A stretch of 64,000 nt of DNA from Vibrio sp. RE88 (GCF_013113835.1 NZ_VTYQ01000012.1:29388-93387); one strand, 5' to 3'; shown: positions 8,218-17,077, counted from the stretch's first letter. Notes: generated by a model from the sequence alone, not told the origin. Translations and numbers: made by a program.

Positions 8218-9708
8218 ATGAACGTACTTGAAAAAGCCAAAACTGAACAATGCAATATTGCTATTGCGGATCTGATCTACAACCCTGTAGATAAAACGCT
8301 GCATTCTAAACAAGGCGAAGTTTCACTCGAACCAAGAAACTTGGCGTTACTGGAAATTCTACTCACTAACGTTGGAAACCCAACGTCAATTGAAGAATTT
8401 ATAGAGTCCGTCTGGGAAAGCCAGTACATCTCTAAAAATGTGGTCACCAACAGAATTAGCCTGTTGCGTAACCTCTTCCGTGAACATTCTGAACAAGCCG
8501 ACCCATCTAAGATTATTGTCACTTACCCCAAACGGGGCTATTACATTCCAGAAAGCGGTGTTCAGCTGGTGGCAAAAGCGTCGGGTTCGGACAAAGCGCC
8601 GCAAACCGCTAAAAAGAACGTTGAAAAAAAACAGACAGCGCTACGCTATTTTTCCTGGAGTTTAAATCTGATTTTGAGTGCGTTCGCTGTGGTGTTCGCG
8701 ATCCATACTTGGTCTCACTTTGAAGAAGACAAGCAAAGTAACACTCTGCATATCCCTCAGGTCAGACTGCTTCTCGATAGCATCAACCATGAAGAACAGA
8801 GCTTGAACCAAACCGTTCTCAAGTTAAAAGCACTGATCTTGCACTCACAAAGCTGTTCTCCGTATATCCATCTATCGAATATGAGTTCGCCAACCTACTA
8901 CCTACAAAGCCTAAGCGAACGTGATAGCTTCCCCGGCTCAGAAGCCTTTTATGACTCAGACTACACTCTGAGTTTTAACTTATGGGAAGATACCAACGGA
9001 GTGCTGAACTTGGAGAGCCTTCTTCATCACTCTGCCTCAGGCCGTGTCGCATGGCGCCAAATATATCATCTGAAACCGCCTTACTTGGCTGCGACGATTA
9101 ACCAGCTTAATGTGGATTTAAGTGAATACTTCAAGCTCCCACAGCCGATAAAGCCGCTATCTTCCAAGTTGTCTAGCCAAATTGTACCTGTATCAGAGCT
9201 GACTCTTGAACAACTGCTCTCCCGCCAGCTATCAGGGGTTGAAGTGCTGTTTTATACCCGAGAGTTACTTTTTACTCAGCAGTCTAGTGATGGGTTAAAG
9301 AGTTGGATAAAGAAGGTAAGGAAGCAAACCCCGATTCCTCCACCCGATCTGCATATGCTGTTGGCACTCCTCACTTATCGTTCGGGTGACGTTGAACGCA
9401 GTTTACGCATGCTGCAACGAGAATATGTCACCGAGATACCAGAAAATGCGTTGATTTTGCTACTGCAAGCCAACATCAACAGAAAGATAGGCAACAAACA
9501 AATGTATCTTGCCCACTATCTCAAAGCTATTTCTGCACTCACCAGTACCATTGAGGCTGAGCGTGTGCTCGATCACTATTCCAGCTCCGACAGACAACAG
9601 TCATGCCTCGCCCTTTGGCGTGAAGCGCTAAAAGGCGTCAAATATATTCAGGAGCCGCAGTCTGTTCTATGGCAAGGCATTGAACAATTCTGCCAACCTT
9701 ACGATTAA
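8218..9708 (+). CDS. membrane-anchored winged-helix regulator (ToxR/CadC type)
   Basis: A 496-residue one-component regulator. Residues about 15-112 form an OmpR-type winged helix ending in the typical VTYPKRGYYI wing. A charged linker leads to one transmembrane helix (about 144-163), and about 330 residues then lie in the periplasm, with helical repeats suggested in the last third. This is the architecture of ToxR, TcpP and CadC, in which the periplasmic part senses a signal and the cytoplasmic part binds DNA. It is not toxR itself, which lies 4 kb away. Its neighbour upstream is a small outer-membrane barrel, a possible target. No strong ribosome-binding site precedes the ATG. Targets and signal are unknown. 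Confidence 0.85.
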   Translation: MNVLEKAKTEQCNIAIADLIYNPVDKTLHSKQGEVSLEPRNLALLEILLTNVGNPTSIEEFIESVWESQYISKNVVTNRISLLRNLFREHSEQADPSKIIVTYPKRGYYIPESGVQLVAKASGSDKAPQTAKKNVEKKQTALRYFSWSLNLILSAFAVVFAIHTWSHFEEDKQSNTLHIPQVRLLLDSINHEEQSLNQTVLKLKALILHSQSCSPYIHLSNMSSPTYYLQSLSERDSFPGSEAFYDSDYTLSFNLWEDTNGVLNLESLLHHSASGRVAWRQIYHLKPPYLAATINQLNVDLSEYFKLPQPIKPLSSKLSSQIVPVSELTLEQLLSRQLSGVEVLFYTRELLFTQQSSDGLKSWIKKVRKQTPIPPPDLHMLLALLTYRSGDVERSLRMLQREYVTEIPENALILLLQANINRKIGNKQMYLAHYLKAISALTSTIEAERVLDHYSSSDRQQSCLALWREALKGVKYIQEPQSVLWQGIEQFCQPYD

Positions 9709-9717
9709 TTGAGGCAC

Positions 9718-9746
9718 AAAAAATCCACCTCATAAGGTGGATTTTC
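9718..9746. terminator. bidirectional terminator (regulator / hemH)
   Basis: An 11-bp hairpin (9720-9730 with 9735-9745) has an A run before it and a T run after it, serving the two convergent genes. Confidence 0.85.
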
Positions 9747-9763
9747 TAATCAAACTTATCGGC

Positions 9764-10720
9764 TTAGCGGCCAATAAGTTCAACCATCATCTGGATATGG
9801 AGATCATCATCGTTTAAGCATGGAATGAAGTTAAATACTTCTCCTCCTTGCTCGAGAAAAATGTCTCTGCATTCTTCCGAAATTTCTTCCAAAGTTTCAA
9901 GACAATCCGATGAAAAGGCTGGCGTCATGATGTCCAGCTTCTTGATACCCTTTTCAGGCAGCTTTTCCAACGTTTTGTCGGTATAAGGTTGCAACCATTC
10001 TTCGCGGCCAAAGCGGGATTGATAGGTCATTCCAATCTGGTCTTCGCTCAAACCTAACTCTAGTCTTAACAACTCAGTGGTCGCTTCACAGTGCTTGGGA
10101 TATATATCCCCGTTATCTGCGTAACGTTGAGGTATGCCATGGTACGAACACAGTAAATAATCGCCACGCCCTTTTTCTGCCCAAGATCGCTTTACACTCT
10201 CTGCCAACGCTTTGATGTAAGCTGGATGGTCATGATAATCACGGATCAGTTTGTAGCCAGGCATCACAGGCATATTTTGAAACGCTTTGGTTAAGCCATC
10301 AGAGACTGCCGCAGTCGTTGTACCCGAATACTGTGGGTACAGTGGCAATACGATCACCTCTTCCACGCCTTTTGCCATCAGAGATTCAACTCCAGATTGG
10401 AGACTCGGATTACCATAAGTCATACCAAGTTCAACCGGGACATCCACTAAATCTGCGAGTTTCTCAGCCTGACGTTTCGAATACACCATGAGTGGAGAGC
10501 CTTCATCCATCCACACTGATTGATAAAGCTTGGCGACCTTCGGTGAACGAATAGGTAAAATGACACCACGCAAAATGGGATACCAAATCAACCTAGGCGT
10601 ATTAACAACGCGCTTATCGCTAAGAAACTGATTCAGGAAACGTTTGACTGCTGGTGCCGTCGCTTCGTCTGGCGTACCTAAGTTAACCAGTAAGACACCC
10701 TGTTTTTTATTGTTTTGCAT
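9764..10720 (-). CDS. hemH: ferrochelatase
   Basis: Inserts Fe(II) into protoporphyrin IX in the last step of haem synthesis, at the inner face of the membrane. At 318 residues it matches the bacterial family. It opens with the typical GVLLVNLGTP, and the active-site region LLCSYHGIPQRY carries the catalytic His; PAFSSDCLETLEEI near the C-terminus is also characteristic. It lies downstream of adk on the same strand with a terminator in between, the hemH-adk-htpG order known in Vibrio and Enterobacteriaceae. Complete, nothing odd. Confidence 0.97.
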   Translation of the reverse strand: MQNNKKQGVLLVNLGTPDEATAPAVKRFLNQFLSDKRVVNTPRLIWYPILRGVILPIRSPKVAKLYQSVWMDEGSPLMVYSKRQAEKLADLVDVPVELGMTYGNPSLQSGVESLMAKGVEEVIVLPLYPQYSGTTTAAVSDGLTKAFQNMPVMPGYKLIRDYHDHPAYIKALAESVKRSWAEKGRGDYLLCSYHGIPQRYADNGDIYPKHCEATTELLRLELGLSEDQIGMTYQSRFGREEWLQPYTDKTLEKLPEKGIKKLDIMTPAFSSDCLETLEEISEECRDIFLEQGGEVFNFIPCLNDDDLHIQMMVELIGR

Positions 10721-10788
10721 AGAACCCTATCGACACTTTAAAAGAGGCTTTACGTCGGAAACTTCTTTATCGTTCAGTATGTAGCGAT

Positions 10789-10815
10789 AAAAAAAGCGAC
10801 CCATCAGGGTCGCTT
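10789..10815 (-). terminator. adk terminator
   Basis: A 9-bp hairpin (10794-10802 with 10807-10815, ATCA loop) is followed on the minus strand by a run of T. It separates adk from hemH. Confidence 0.85.
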
Positions 10816-10853
10816 CCACTATATCAAACTTTTAAATTCTGCCGTTAGCAAAA

Positions 10854-11498
10854 TTAAGCCAGTGCTTTCTCAATATCAGCACTTACTTCAGCGACTTGTT
10901 TAGTACCATCGAACTTAAGGTACTTAGTGTTACCAGCTGCTGCTTCTTTACCGTAGTAATCGATAAGCGGTGCAGTTTGCTCATGGTAAACACCTAGACG
11001 CGCACGAACGGTTTCTTCTTTGTCGTCATCACGAACAACCAGATCTTCACCTGTTACGTCGTCTTTACCTTCAACTTTAGGCGGGTTGTACACTACGTGG
11101 TAAGTACGGCCAGAAGGTAGGTGAGCACGACGGCCCGCCATGCGTTCAACGATAACGTCATCAGCAACGTCAAATTCAATAACGTAATCGACATCAACGC
11201 CCATTTCTTTCAGACCGTCAGCCTGAGGAATAGTGCGCGGGAAGCCATCCAGTAGGAAACCTTTTTCACAATCATCTTGAGCAATGCGCTCTTTGATTAG
11301 ACCCAGGATGATTTCATCAGAAACTAGCTGACCAGCATCGATAACAGCTTTAGCTTGCTTACCAAGCTCTGTACCTGCTTTGATAGCAGCACGTAGCATG
11401 TCACCAGTAGAGATTTGCGGAACACCGTATTTTTCCATGATGAAATTTGCTTGTGTGCCTTTACCTGCACCTGGAGCACCTAGAAGAATGATGCGCAT
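10854..11498 (-). CDS. adk: adenylate kinase
   Basis: Catalyses ATP + AMP to 2 ADP in the cytoplasm. At 214 residues it is a long-form bacterial enzyme. The P-loop GAPGAGKGTQ is at residues 7-16, the FLLDGFPRT motif near 80-90, and the LID region about 120-160 lacks the four Cys of the zinc form, as in E. coli. It sits between htpG and hemH on the same strand, but with terminators on both sides it is probably its own unit. A long-range inverted repeat spans its leader (11526-11593). Confidence 0.98.
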   Translation of the reverse strand: MRIILLGAPGAGKGTQANFIMEKYGVPQISTGDMLRAAIKAGTELGKQAKAVIDAGQLVSDEIILGLIKERIAQDDCEKGFLLDGFPRTIPQADGLKEMGVDVDYVIEFDVADDVIVERMAGRRAHLPSGRTYHVVYNPPKVEGKDDVTGEDLVVRDDDKEETVRARLGVYHEQTAPLIDYYGKEAAAGNTKYLKFDGTKQVAEVSADIEKALA

Positions 11499-11815
11499 GT
11501 TGAATCCTCTTAAGATAATGATGATTTATACCGAAGCTCACTATGGTGTTCATAACAAACAACAGCCTTAGCTCACGGTAAGTTTCGGTATAACTGTTCT
11601 TTCAATTGACAATAAAACAGGCGTGCACATTACACGCCTGCTCACTTTGTTTCAAGATTGCATTCTATCACACAATCCGTCCGCTTAGCGCAGCTTACGA
11701 CTAAAGAATGCTTAAACACTCACATTAAGCTGCAAACTTACGTAGTTTTATTCACGGTAAGCGCAAATAAATCAAAAAGCCCGCATGATGCGAGCTTTTT
11801 GTTACCATTTGATTA
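11499..11815 (-). other. htpG-adk intergenic region with hairpins
   Basis: This region holds a 10-bp inverted repeat (11526-11535 with 11584-11593) in the adk leader. It also holds a strong 8-bp GC-rich hairpin (11618-11625 with 11633-11640) that on the minus strand is followed by TTTTATT, like a terminator. The htpG terminator (11773-11801) lies at the other end. The roughly 130 bases between the two terminator-like hairpins have no coding frame I can support; they could hold a short RNA. Confidence 0.45.
11773..11801 (-). terminator. htpG terminator
   Basis: A hairpin with GCTTTT/AAAAGC arms and a GC inner stem (one mismatch) ends on the minus strand in a T run. Confidence 0.75.
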
Positions 11816-13720
11816 TTAGCCCTTAGTCAAAAGCGAGTTGATGGCGCCTACAAATTGAGACGGATCTTCCATCGACCCACGCTCAGCCAGAATTGCCTGA
11901 CCAAGAAGCACTTCAACCCAACGACCAAACGCTTCTTCGTCGGCTTCATCCGCCATACGTTTGACAAGTTGGTGCTCTGGGTTAATTTCGAAGATGTACT
12001 TCACTTCAGGTGCAGCCTGACCAGCGGCTTCAAGCAACTTCGCCATTTGTGTGCCCATTTCGAAATCATCGGTCACAACAACCGCTGGCGTTGAAGCTAG
12101 TTTGAACGTAGTACGTACTTCTTTTACGCGTTCGCCTAAGTAGTCCTTCGTACGTTCAACAACAGACTTAAACTCTTCTTCCGTCTCTTTCTGCTTTTCT
12201 TTTTCTTCTTCGTTTTCAAACTTGCTCAGGTCAAGGCCTGCTTTAGTGATCGACTGGAACTGCTTACCATCAAACTCTGTTAGGTAGTTCATCAACCACT
12301 CATCGATACGGTCAAACATCAGAATGACTTCGATGCCTTTTGCTTTGAACTGCTCTAAGTGAGGACTGTTCTTCGCAGCAGCGTAGCTATCTGCCGTTAG
12401 GTAGTAAATCTTGTCTTGACCTTCCTTCATACGCTCAACGTAAGAGGCTAAACCGACCGTTTGCTCCGCAGAATCCACGTCTGTAGAAGCAAAACGCAGC
12501 AGACCAGCAACTTTTTCTTTGTTGCTCATGTCTTCTGCTGGGCCTTCTTTCAGAACCAGACCGAACTCTTTCCAGAATGACTGATATTTCTCTTCGTCAT
12601 TCTTCGCCATGCGCTCAAGCATAGTAAGAACACGCTTAGTACAAGCGTTGCGCAGAGATTGCGTGACTTTATTGTCCTGTAGAATTTCACGTGACACGTT
12701 CAATGGCAGATCGTTTGAGTCTATTAAGCCACGAACGAAACGCAGATAAGAAGGCATGAATTGCTCAGCGTCATCCATGATAAATACGCGCTGAACATAA
12801 AGCTTAAGACCCGATTTGTGGTCACGGTTCATCATGTCCCAAGGCGCTTTCGCTGGAATGTACAACAGGCTAGTGTAATCGTTCTTACCTTCAACACGGT
12901 TGTGGCTCCACACTAGTGGATCAGCGAAGTCGTGCGAAACGTGTTTGTAGAACTCTTGATACTCTTCTTCAGAGATATCAGATTTGTTACGTGTCCAAAG
13001 TGCTTGAGCTTTGTTGATTTGCTCCCACTTTTTCTCGCCTGTTTCGTTACCTTCTTCGTCACGCTCAGCGGTCTGAATAGCAACAGGGATACCAATGTGA
13101 TCCGAGTACTTGCTGATCACTTCACGTAAGCGCCACTCGTTCAGGAACTCTTTACCTTCATCACGCATGTGAAGAACGATGTCGGTACCGCGAGATTCTT
13201 TCGAAATTGTCTCGATGGTGTATTCGCCTTCACCCGCTGAGTGCCACTGAACCGCTTCATCAGCAGACAGGCCAGCAGCTCGAGTACGAACTGTCACTGC
13301 ATCGGCAACAATAAATGCTGAGTAGAAACCTACACCAAACTGACCAATCAGTTGAGAGTCTTTAGACTGGTCTTCCGACAGTTTTGAGAAAAACTCTGCT
13401 GTGCCTGACTTTGCAATCGTACCCAAGTGCTCGATCACATCATCGCGGCTCATACCGATACCGTTATCGGAAATTGTTAGGCTATTTGACGCTTCATCAA
13501 ATGAAAGTTTTACATCTAATTCAGCATCGCCTTGATATAAATTAGGATTAGATAGCGCCTGAAAACGTAGCTTGTCTGAAGCATCAGATGCGTTCGAAAT
13601 CAGTTCACGCAAAAAGATCTCTTTATTGGAATAAAGAGAATGAATCATTAAGTGAAGTAGCTGTTTTACTTCAGATTGAAAGCCACGAGTTTCTTTGTTT
13701 TGTGTTGCTGTATCGCTCAT
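11816..13720 (-). CDS. htpG: HSP90-family chaperone
   Basis: Bacterial Hsp90, an ATP-dependent cytosolic chaperone dimer; 634 residues. The N-terminal GHKL ATPase carries the typical ELISNASDASDKLR, DNGIGM and GQFGVGFYSAF motifs, followed by middle and C-terminal dimerisation domains. I start at 13720 (MSDTATQ); the longer frame to 13792 adds 24 residues unlike the family and would run past the likely leader. It is divergent from toxR, a hallmark of Vibrio. A sigma32-like promoter is visible upstream, consistent with heat-shock control. Confidence 0.97.
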   Translation of the reverse strand: MSDTATQNKETRGFQSEVKQLLHLMIHSLYSNKEIFLRELISNASDASDKLRFQALSNPNLYQGDAELDVKLSFDEASNSLTISDNGIGMSRDDVIEHLGTIAKSGTAEFFSKLSEDQSKDSQLIGQFGVGFYSAFIVADAVTVRTRAAGLSADEAVQWHSAGEGEYTIETISKESRGTDIVLHMRDEGKEFLNEWRLREVISKYSDHIGIPVAIQTAERDEEGNETGEKKWEQINKAQALWTRNKSDISEEEYQEFYKHVSHDFADPLVWSHNRVEGKNDYTSLLYIPAKAPWDMMNRDHKSGLKLYVQRVFIMDDAEQFMPSYLRFVRGLIDSNDLPLNVSREILQDNKVTQSLRNACTKRVLTMLERMAKNDEEKYQSFWKEFGLVLKEGPAEDMSNKEKVAGLLRFASTDVDSAEQTVGLASYVERMKEGQDKIYYLTADSYAAAKNSPHLEQFKAKGIEVILMFDRIDEWLMNYLTEFDGKQFQSITKAGLDLSKFENEEEKEKQKETEEEFKSVVERTKDYLGERVKEVRTTFKLASTPAVVVTDDFEMGTQMAKLLEAAGQAAPEVKYIFEINPEHQLVKRMADEADEEAFGRWVEVLLGQAILAERGSMEDPSQFVGAINSLLTKG

Positions 13721-13796
13721 GCTAGCTCCGTAACATCTATATTTATCAAGCCTCCGCATTGTCAACGGGGGCGATACTGAGATAATCTGCAAGTTA

Positions 13797-13824
13797 ACAT
13801 GAGGGTGACAATTGTAAATTCAAG
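13797..13824 (-). promoter_or_regulatory. sigma32-like heat-shock promoter of htpG
   Basis: On the minus strand CTTGAA (13819-13824) is followed by CCTCATGT (13797-13804). The latter matches seven of eight positions of the sigma32 -10 consensus CCCCATNT, at a spacing normal for that factor. It lies about 75 bases upstream of the htpG start. Confidence 0.55.
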
Positions 13825-13972
13825 GTCAAAAATCATAAAAACAGTGTTTTTTTGATCTTATTTTGACTATTCTTGCACCTCAAAAAATCAAAAAAACTAA
13901 ACGTCACCTCCCTGAAATAGGGATTTTTGCGCGCATCTGATGAAATCTATACAACAATAATGGTCATATCCA

Positions 13973-14839
13973 ATGAGTAACATAGGCACTAAGTTCAATC
14001 TTGCTAACAGATTCACTTTTGACCCCAATACGAACTCTCTGGTGGACAAGTCAAACGACAATGAAGTCATTCGTCTGGGAAGTAATGAAAGTCGCATCCT
14101 GCTTTTATTGTCAGAAAAGCCCAATGACATCGTATCCCGTAATGAACTGCATGACTTCGTCTGGCGAGAACAAGGCTTTGAGGTGGATGACTCTAGCCTT
14201 ACTCAGGCGATTTCGACATTACGTAAGCAGCTTCAAGACTCAACCAAATCTCCTCAATATGTCAAAACAGTGCCGAAGCGCGGCTATCAACTCATTTGTA
14301 ATGTAGAACGTGCAACTCCGTTAATGAGTGGAGACTCGCCAGTAGCCGAAGATGAAGCACTTGAAGCGGAAGAGGTTTCTGTCGAGCTGCCTACTGAATC
14401 TCACGTAGACGAAGTTAGCCCACTTAAATCGACGGTTACGGAAACTAAGTCAGCGCCAAGTGGCACAAAGCAGGTCAAGCCACAATCTAGATGGGCGATG
14501 CGCATTATGCTGGTTCTGGCAGTGCTCATTCCTTTGTGTGTTGTGTTGTTTACCAACCCAGCGGAATCTAAATTCCGTCAGGTTGCGGTTTACGATAATA
14601 CTCCGGTGAAAACACCCATTAATCATCCTGATCTTAGTGAATGGTATCCATCGATTGAGCAGTGCGTGAAACGCTACAATGCCGCTCATGCGACCGTCGC
14701 TCCAGTTGAGGTGATCGCGACTGGTGGTCAGAACAACCAACTAGTGCTGAACTACATTCATTCACTAGACAACTCAGGCGAAAATATCACTGTTCGTATT
14801 TTTGCGGACCAACAAGATCTCAGTAAAGTGTGCCAATAG
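13973..14839 (+). CDS. toxR: ToxR transmembrane transcription regulator
   Basis: Master membrane regulator of Vibrio that controls porins and envelope responses; 288 residues. The winged-helix DNA-binding domain (about 15-112) ends in KTVPKRGYQL. An acidic linker (about 120-170) leads to a transmembrane helix (about 176-193) and a periplasmic domain with two Cys, C231 and C287, as in V. cholerae ToxR, where the pair forms a disulfide. toxS follows after 10 bases and htpG is divergent. The linker is the least conserved part between species. Outer-membrane genes in this window, including the porins, may be among its targets, but I did not identify its binding sites. Confidence 0.97.
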   Translation: MSNIGTKFNLANRFTFDPNTNSLVDKSNDNEVIRLGSNESRILLLLSEKPNDIVSRNELHDFVWREQGFEVDDSSLTQAISTLRKQLQDSTKSPQYVKTVPKRGYQLICNVERATPLMSGDSPVAEDEALEAEEVSVELPTESHVDEVSPLKSTVTETKSAPSGTKQVKPQSRWAMRIMLVLAVLIPLCVVLFTNPAESKFRQVAVYDNTPVKTPINHPDLSEWYPSIEQCVKRYNAAHATVAPVEVIATGGQNNQLVLNYIHSLDNSGENITVRIFADQQDLSKVCQ

Positions 14840-14849
14840 GAATAACGAC

Positions 14850-15365
14850 ATGAATCAGAAAATCGCAGCTGGATTACTTGTTCTGTCAGCTCTGTTCAGT
14901 GGCTGGCTTTACTGGGGCAGTGATCTAAAAGTTGAGCAAGTACTGACCGCGAAAGAATGGCAGTCAAAAATGGTGACGGTAATAACAGATAGCCTTCAAG
15001 AAGAGTCGGTAGGACCGCTTCGCAAAGTGGATGTCACCTCGAATGTGAAGTACCTGCCTAACGGTAGCTACATTCGTGTTGCTACTGTTCGTCTGTATGC
15101 CAACAACGCGGAAAGTGAAAACGTCATCAACATCTCTGAAACGGGCGAATGGGATATCAGTGATAACTACCTGCTGGTTTCCCCTATCGAGTTCAAAGAC
15201 GTTTCTTCAGCGCAAAGCAAAGACTTCACTGCAGATCAGCTAAAACTGATCACGCAGATCTTTAAGATGGATGCTCAGCAGAGCCGTCGTATCGACATTG
15301 TGAATGAGAAAACATTGCTTCTGACGAGCTTAAGTCACGGTTCTACGGTACTTTTCTCTAACTAA
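14850..15365 (+). CDS. toxS: ToxS, periplasmic partner of ToxR
   Basis: A 171-residue protein with one N-terminal membrane helix (about 5-23) and a periplasmic domain. It protects ToxR from proteolysis and promotes its activity, and contributes to bile sensing in V. parahaemolyticus and V. cholerae. The ATG at 14850 starts just past the toxR stop; the in-frame extension back into toxR is not used. It is co-transcribed with toxR. There are no cysteines in the mature part. Confidence 0.95.
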   Translation: MNQKIAAGLLVLSALFSGWLYWGSDLKVEQVLTAKEWQSKMVTVITDSLQEESVGPLRKVDVTSNVKYLPNGSYIRVATVRLYANNAESENVINISETGEWDISDNYLLVSPIEFKDVSSAQSKDFTADQLKLITQIFKMDAQQSRRIDIVNEKTLLLTSLSHGSTVLFSN

Positions 15366-15414
15366 TTTCTACCAAAGGGGAGCATGATGCTCCCCTAACT
15401 TTATCTTACTCATC

Positions 15415-16170
15415 ATGGATTGGATTCACTCAATTGGGCTACTGATTGGCTCATTTATCTCAAACACGCTTGCTTCTCTGTCTGGCGGTGGTGCTGGACT
15501 CTTGCAATTCCCATTGCTCATTTTCTTTGGCCTACCGTTTTCCGTTGCGCTTGCAACTCACAAGGTCGCCAGCGTCGCGCTTGGTATTGGTGCAGCGTTC
15601 ACGCACATTAAGCAAAAAACGATAGACTTCAAAGTCGCTCTGTATCTGATTACGGTAGGTAGTATCGGTGTCATCATCGGTGCGAATATCGTGTTGATGA
15701 TTCCAGAAAAGCTGGCCGAAACATTATTGGGTCTGATGATTCTGGCTATCGGCGTCTACTCTCGCTTCAAAAAGCAGTTGGGCCAGCAAGAACTTCCAAC
15801 AAATCGTCATACACTAGGTTGGGTATTTGGCGGGCTATGCCTGATTCTAATTGGGATAATAAATGGCTCTCTCACCGCGGGTTCTGGGCTATTAGTGACC
15901 ATCTTCTTAGTTCGTTGGTTTGGTTACAGCTATAAGCAGGCTGTCGCGTTAACCATGATTTGCGTCGGGCTGTTTTGGAACGGTATTGGCGGTGCTGCGG
16001 TGGCACAAGCAGGCGCCCCAATTTACTGGCCGTGGTTACCTATCTTATTGCTGGGTTCCTTCCTTGGCGGAGGGCTAGGAGCTTACCTGAGCACTCGTTA
16101 TAGTAATCAGGTTATTAAGGTTTGTTTTGAATTGTTGACCTTTGCGGTCGGCATCAAGTTATTACTGTGA
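15415..16170 (+). CDS. TSUP (TauE/SafE) family membrane transporter
   Basis: A 251-residue inner-membrane protein with about eight hydrophobic segments and the TSUP repeat pattern: SLSGGGAGLLQFPLL near the N-terminus, repeated as NGSLTAGSGLLVTIFLV in the second half. The family exports sulfite, sulfoacetate and similar organosulfur anions, but substrates differ and cannot be read here. The stop codon directly abuts the next gene, a SelW-like redox protein, so the two are translationally linked. Confidence 0.85.
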   Translation: MDWIHSIGLLIGSFISNTLASLSGGGAGLLQFPLLIFFGLPFSVALATHKVASVALGIGAAFTHIKQKTIDFKVALYLITVGSIGVIIGANIVLMIPEKLAETLLGLMILAIGVYSRFKKQLGQQELPTNRHTLGWVFGGLCLILIGIINGSLTAGSGLLVTIFLVRWFGYSYKQAVALTMICVGLFWNGIGGAAVAQAGAPIYWPWLPILLLGSFLGGGLGAYLSTRYSNQVIKVCFELLTFAVGIKLLL

Positions 16171-16176
16171 GTGTTT

Positions 16177-16455
16177 ATGGACAAAGCAAAAATCGATATT
16201 TATTACTGTCGCCAATGCAATTGGATGTTGCGATCTACATGGTTATCTCAGGAGCTGCTCCATACGTTCAGTGAAGAGATCGAAACCGTCTCCTTGCATC
16301 CCGATACAGGAGGCCGTTTTGAGGTTCATTGCAATGGTCAACTTATTTGGGAAAGAAAGCGTGATGGTGGCTTCCCAGAAGCGAAAGTACTGAAACAGAA
16401 AGTCCGAGATATCATTGACCCAGAAAGGGACCTTGGCCACTCTGACAGTAAGTAA
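16177..16455 (+). CDS. SelT/SelW/SelH (Rdx) family redox protein
   Basis: A 92-residue cytosolic protein of the Rdx family, the bacterial relatives of selenoprotein W. It starts with a beta strand ending in the redox motif CRQC (residues 9-12 from the ATG at 16177), then a helix and the conserved GGRFEV and RKRDGGFPE blocks. It uses Cys, not selenocysteine, in the motif. These thioredoxin-fold proteins are thought to act in thiol redox reactions; the physiological substrate is unknown. A GTG at 16171, directly after the upstream stop, is an alternative start; neither has a good ribosome-binding site, so coupling to the TauE gene is likely. Confidence 0.88.
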   Translation: MDKAKIDIYYCRQCNWMLRSTWLSQELLHTFSEEIETVSLHPDTGGRFEVHCNGQLIWERKRDGGFPEAKVLKQKVRDIIDPERDLGHSDSK

Positions 16456-16483
16456 AAAATGCCCGTTTTAACGGGCATTTTTT
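16454..16483. terminator. bidirectional terminator (SelW-like / yfcE)
   Basis: A 13-bp hairpin (16454-16466 with 16471-16483) is flanked by A6 and T6 runs between convergent genes. Confidence 0.92.
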
Positions 16484-17027
16484 ATAGTTGAATCGAGGCT
16501 AGCAGCTGATTATCAAAGGTCACCACTTTTAGCTCTCCTTCTTCATAGACACCGAAGCTAGGTTCAAAGCCATTACGTGGAAACGTCACCGAACCTGGGT
16601 TAAAGATGACTTGTTCTCCCTGCCACTGCGCAACAGGCACATGGGTATGACCATGTGCAATCACATCCCCACGCTTTAAAGGCGGACGTTTATCCGTGTT
16701 GTACAGGTGGCCATGAGTGACAAACAAGCGATGGCCACTCTCAAGTAACACCCATGCGTAATCCATCATCATCGGAAACGAGAGCAGCATCTGATCTACT
16801 TCGCTGTCACAATTGCCTCTTACCGCAATAATCTGCTGCGCATATTGATTGAGTCGTTCCGCGACTTCTGGAGGGTTGTAACCTTCAGGTACCGGATTAC
16901 GTGGTCCGTGGTTAAGAACATCGCCCAGTAAAACTAAAGCCTCAGCGCCAGATTGGTCGAACTGCGCAAGTACTTTCTCGGTTGCAGGCAAACTGCCATG
17001 AAAGTCTGAGGTAAAAAACAATTTCAT
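16482..17027 (-). CDS. yfcE: YfcE-type metallophosphodiesterase
   Basis: A 181-residue calcineurin-like phosphoesterase. The two-metal site motifs appear in order: SDFHG (residues 7-11), GDVLNHGP (about 35), GNCD (about 72), a VTHGH block and AHGHTHVP (about 127). The E. coli YfcE enzyme hydrolyses phosphodiesters in vitro; its natural substrate is uncertain. The C-terminal NPGSVTFPRNG is also typical. It stands alone on the minus strand, downstream of the CBS/PII/DUF1538 operon. Confidence 0.92.
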   Translation of the reverse strand: MKLFFTSDFHGSLPATEKVLAQFDQSGAEALVLLGDVLNHGPRNPVPEGYNPPEVAERLNQYAQQIIAVRGNCDSEVDQMLLSFPMMMDYAWVLLESGHRLFVTHGHLYNTDKRPPLKRGDVIAHGHTHVPVAQWQGEQVIFNPGSVTFPRNGFEPSFGVYEEGELKVVTFDNQLLASIQL

Positions 17028-17077
17028 GACATCATTTCCTCAAAAAAACTGAGGCTATTTTACTGACTCAACGATGT

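Noticed and set aside
13721..13792. N-terminal extension of htpG
   Set aside because: The 24 extra residues do not resemble HtpG, whose conserved start is at 13720; the region is leader.
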